This document shows, in pieces, positions 13,073 to 14,847 of a stretch of DNA of 14,847 nt. The position numbers were made by a program, and so were the translations under genes. The DNA lies in the NCBI GenBank assembly GCA_023433505.1, contig JAEZCO010000038.1, positions 1 through 14,847 of the forward strand. Reading direction: 5' to 3'. The notes beneath the pieces were generated by a model that saw only the letters and a program-made list of their open reading frames with translations, made no database searches and was not told the DNA's origin. Numbering within the stretch: the stretch's first letter is position 1; the number at the start of each line of letters is the position of its first letter. The DNA comes from Bacillota bacterium (GTDB taxonomy: Bacteria > Bacillota > Clostridia > Acetivibrionales > DTU013).

Positions 13073-13543
13073 ATGAAAAAAACACGTTTTATCACAGAAG
13101 CTGCAATTATTGCAGCATTGTACGCCGTTTTGACAATTGCCATTCCAGGAGGTTCGGGACAAATACAGGTCAGAGTATCGGAAGCGCTGACGATCCTGCC
13201 GTTCTTCACACCTGCAGCAATACCTGGATTGTTTGTAGGGTGCCTGGCTGCCAATCTGTTTGTAGGGAACGGCCCCTATGATATTATTATCGGAAGTCTG
13301 GCTACATTACTGGCTGCATTTGTTACATGGAAAATGCCAAGAAAGTTTCTTGCTCCGCTGCCTCCGGTCATAATCAATGCGGTGGCTGTCGCCATAATAC
13401 TAAAGCTTGCCGCAAATCTGCCCATGCCTCCCACTATGGGGTTTGTGGCCATCGGAGAGGTCATAGCCTGTTACATCCTCGGATATCCTCTGCTGCTGCT
13501 CCTGGAAAAACAGAAGCAAAGGATTTTCCCCAACCGCTTTTAA
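13073..13543 (+). CDS. queT: QueT-family ECF transporter S component (queuosine precursor uptake)
   Basis: 156 residues with about five hydrophobic segments. The motif QVRVSEALTILPFFTPAAIPGL (from residue ~32) and the block DIIIGSLATLLAAF identify the QueT family, the substrate-binding S component of an energy-coupling-factor transporter for queuosine precursors. The shared EcfA/A'/T energising module is not in the window and must be encoded elsewhere. The preQ1-I riboswitch directly upstream supports the substrate assignment independently. AGGGA at 13061-13065 with a 7-nt spacer sets the start. Expected to be membrane embedded and repressed when preQ1 is plentiful. Confidence 0.92.
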   Translation: MKKTRFITEAAIIAALYAVLTIAIPGGSGQIQVRVSEALTILPFFTPAAIPGLFVGCLAANLFVGNGPYDIIIGSLATLLAAFVTWKMPRKFLAPLPPVIINAVAVAIILKLAANLPMPPTMGFVAIGEVIACYILGYPLLLLLEKQKQRIFPNRF

Positions 13544-13574
13544 TATGAAAGTGGGTCTGGGAGCTAAATTTTTA

Positions 13575-13603
13575 TTGACATTAAGAGTTTTTTGAATTAT
13601 GAT
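13575..13603 (+). promoter_or_regulatory. Sigma-A promoter of the TPP riboswitch-thiT unit
   Basis: -35 TTGACA (13575-13580), 17-bp spacer, -10 TATGAT (13598-13603). Start would be near 13610, at the edge of the TPP aptamer. Confidence 0.8.
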
Positions 13604-13613
13604 TAGGTCACAA

Positions 13614-13716
13614 CTTAAGAATAATCTGGGGAGCTGGAAGAATCCGGCTGAGAGGGGGCTGCAAATGTCCCGACCCATTAAACCTGAGACGGATAATGCC
13701 GGCGGAGGGAGTATTG
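13614..13716 (+). promoter_or_regulatory. TPP riboswitch (THI element)
   Basis: Carries the conserved THI-box blocks in order: GGGGAGC (13628-13634), GGCTGAGA (13646-13653), ACCTGAGACGGATAATGCCG (from 13682) with GCG and AGGGAG before 13712. Outer strands AATAATCT and AGTATT can form P1. It is followed by a terminator and thiT, so thiamine pyrophosphate should cause premature termination. Confidence 0.95.
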
Positions 13717-13741
13717 GTGACATACATATTTTTGTGAGATC

Positions 13742-13778
13742 AAACCCTTTTATCTTAATCAGGTAAAAGGGTTTTTTT
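13742..13778 (+). terminator. Riboswitch-controlled terminator before thiT
   Basis: 11-bp perfect stem AAACCCTTTTA/TAAAAGGGTTT (13742-13752 with 13764-13774) followed by a run of T. It sits 26 nt after the TPP aptamer and is the expected expression platform. Confidence 0.9.
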
Positions 13779-13885
13779 ATGCGCAAAACTATAAGCATAG
13801 CGTGCGGAACAGGACGACGAGCCATTCAGAGTGAACCTGCCCCATTTTATCCGGTTGAATCATATTCTTTCGGGAGGTAGTTGAA

Positions 13886-14416
13886 ATGAAAAAGTATAAT
13901 ACCTGGAGACTTGCGGAGGCGGGAATAGTTATTGCGCTGTTTCTAATCTTAAAGCAGGTAAAAGTTTTTGAAATGCCCATGGGAGGCTCCATAACAGCAG
14001 GCGCCATGGTCCCTTTGCTGATATTTTCCTTCCGGTGGGACGGCCTTAGCGGAGTATTTGTATGTGCAGTCGCCGGAGTCATGGATTTCATTCTGGGAAC
14101 GAAATATTCCTTTCATCCGGTTTCACTGTTGTTTGACTATCCCATCGCCTATGGCATGGTCGGCCTGGCAGGTTTTTTTGGAAAGAAGCTTGCCGGAATG
14201 CTTACGGGAACCGTTATTGGCATTTTCGGAAGGTTTGCATGCCATGTACTCTCAGGGGTCGTAGTCTTTGCTAGTTACACTCCGGAGGGGCAGAACCCTC
14301 TGATTTACTCTATCCTTTACAATGGAACTTTTCTGCTTCCGGAATGCATAATTTCCTTCATACTTGTAGCCTTGATCCTCAAGTATGCCAGGCTTCCCCA
14401 GCCAAAGAAGGCATAA
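13886..14416 (+). CDS. thiT: Thiamine ECF transporter S component ThiT
   Basis: 176 residues with about six membrane segments. Family motifs are clear: MPMGGSITAGAMVPLLIFSF, FHPVSLLFDYPIAYGMVGLA, and HVLSGVVVFASYTPEGQNPL followed by IYSILYNGTFLLPE. ThiT binds thiamine with high affinity and is powered by the shared EcfA/A'/T module, which is not encoded here. H120, Y141 and N146 align by spacing with the thiamine-contacting H125, Y146 and N151 of Lactococcus ThiT; the position of its W133 seems to be F128 here, a conservative aromatic change. GGGAGG at 13872-13877 with an 8-nt spacer sets the start. Regulated by the TPP riboswitch upstream. Confidence 0.94.
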   Translation: MKKYNTWRLAEAGIVIALFLILKQVKVFEMPMGGSITAGAMVPLLIFSFRWDGLSGVFVCAVAGVMDFILGTKYSFHPVSLLFDYPIAYGMVGLAGFFGKKLAGMLTGTVIGIFGRFACHVLSGVVVFASYTPEGQNPLIYSILYNGTFLLPECIISFILVALILKYARLPQPKKA

Positions 14417-14485
14417 GGTTTTTGGAACACCTACAGCGCATTAGTGGGATGATGCGAAATTATTTGAAAGTGTGAAATAGTGGCC

Positions 14486-14553
14486 TGTCATCCTGAGTAA
14501 TAGCGAAGGATATTATAGCTGCCTTTAGATTCTTCGCTGCACTCAGTATGATA
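14486..14553 (+). repeat. REP-like palindrome (TCATCCTGAG...GCGAAGGAT type)
   Basis: Left arm TGTCATCCTGAGTAATAGCG (from 14486, continuing AAGGATA) and right arm AGATTCTTCGCTGCACTCAG (from 14527, continuing TATGATA) are imperfect inverted repeats around a short centre. This resembles dispersed repeats of the form GTCATCCTGAGCGAAGCGAA found in many genomes, here partly decayed. Confidence 0.65.
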
Positions 14554-14617
14554 TCTACACTCTGTCATTGCTGTGAAACTCACCTGAGTTTGCACACTGG
14601 CGGTATGCTAGCACGTG

Positions 14618-14653
14618 TGTCATTGCGAACGCAGTGAAGCGCGGCAATCTCAA
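14618..14653 (+). repeat. REP-like repeat (TGTCATTGCGA...GCAATCTC type)
   Basis: TGTCATTGCGAACGCAGTGA followed by AGCGCGGCAATCTCAA is a recognisable degenerate copy of the dispersed TCATTGCGAGCGAAGCGAAGCAATCTC repeat. ATTGC and GCAAT are its inverted ends. Confidence 0.6.
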
Positions 14654-14784
14654 CTTCAAGATGCTATTCTTGGCCAGAAAGGGATCCTGCTGACTTTCAG
14701 GGAAATGGGCGGACATGACTGCAAATCCCTGCATCAAGCTCCGTCATGGGCAGGCTGTAATGTCCAGGCTCGTTCCAATGCGGG

Positions 14785-14842
14785 CGCTTGTCATTCGCCA
14801 TCCCTGGCTCAAAGACAAGCGTCTTCGGCGTCCGTGCCGAAG
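14785..14842 (+). repeat. Two adjacent inverted repeats near window end
   Basis: CGCTTGTC (14785-14792) with GACAAGCG (14814-14821), directly followed by the hairpin CTTCGGC/GCCGAAG (14823-14842). No T-tract. They look like part of a larger palindromic repeat that may continue past the window edge. Confidence 0.45.
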
Positions 14843-14847
14843 GGTCA

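Larger units (their letters stand above)
14417..14847. other. Gene-free, repeat-rich region to window end
   Basis: About 430 bp without a credible gene. The only frame of note (14737-14555, minus) has no ribosome binding site or recognisable product and runs across repeat DNA. The region contains the degenerate palindromes listed separately at 14486-14553, 14618-14653 and 14785-14842, with unremarkable DNA between them. I see no terminator with a T-tract directly after thiT. Confidence 0.7.

Noticed and set aside
13036..13281. Plus-strand frame overlapping the start of queT
   Set aside because: Out of frame with queT, cysteine- and arginine-rich without family features; no separate ribosome binding site.
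14555..14737. Minus-strand 60-codon open frame near the window end
   Set aside because: Crosses REP-like repeat DNA, lacks a ribosome binding site and a recognisable product.

Overview
The window looks like a chromosomal segment of a Gram-positive Bacillota, most likely a clostridial species. The evidence is gene content and signals: the order rplU-prp-rpmA-obgE-yhbY, an L27 with the N-terminal extension removed by Prp, the uncharacterised radical-SAM/DUF2344 pair next to RNase G, strong AGGAGG-type ribosome binding sites, consensus sigma-A promoters, and a preQ1-I and a TPP riboswitch each ahead of an ECF-transporter S-component. Base composition is moderate and the intergenic DNA is rich in small repeats. 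I cannot name the species.

Layout. Positions 1-460 hold the tail of an IS4-type transposase abutting a truncated S66-peptidase (LD-carboxypeptidase/MccF-like) fragment on the minus strand. A minus-strand tRNA-Pro(CGG) with its own promoter and terminator follows (506-673). Then come plus-strand genes for an HD-GYP phosphodiesterase (806-1894), an MFS transporter (2009-3283) and a Cof-type HAD phosphatase (3361-4158).

From 4339 to 11836 lies a core information-processing cluster: a B12-binding-type radical SAM protein (TIGR03960 type), a tandem ~97-bp structured repeat, a DUF2344 protein (TIGR03936 type), RNase G, then rplU-prp-rpmA driven by a near-consensus promoter embedded in the end of rng and ending at a strong terminator, then obgE and yhbY. 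Between obgE and yhbY sits a ~210-nt array of six nested hairpins that looks like a structured RNA, possibly from the IscB/IsrB/TnpB mobile-element RNA world.

The last part (11935-14416) holds an EstA/esterase-D-like serine hydrolase, a nested MITE-like inverted repeat, a preQ1-I riboswitch with terminator controlling queT, and a TPP riboswitch with terminator controlling thiT. The final 430 bp (14417-14847) are non-coding and consist largely of degenerate REP-like palindromes.

Functionally the centre of the window is ribosome biogenesis and RNA metabolism (RNase G, L21, L27 and its processing protease, Obg, YhbY). The 3' part is cofactor-precursor uptake (queuosine precursor, thiamine) under direct riboswitch control. 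The most interesting unexplained elements are the obgE-yhbY structured element and the tandem structured repeat that separates the two uncharacterised genes upstream of RNase G.
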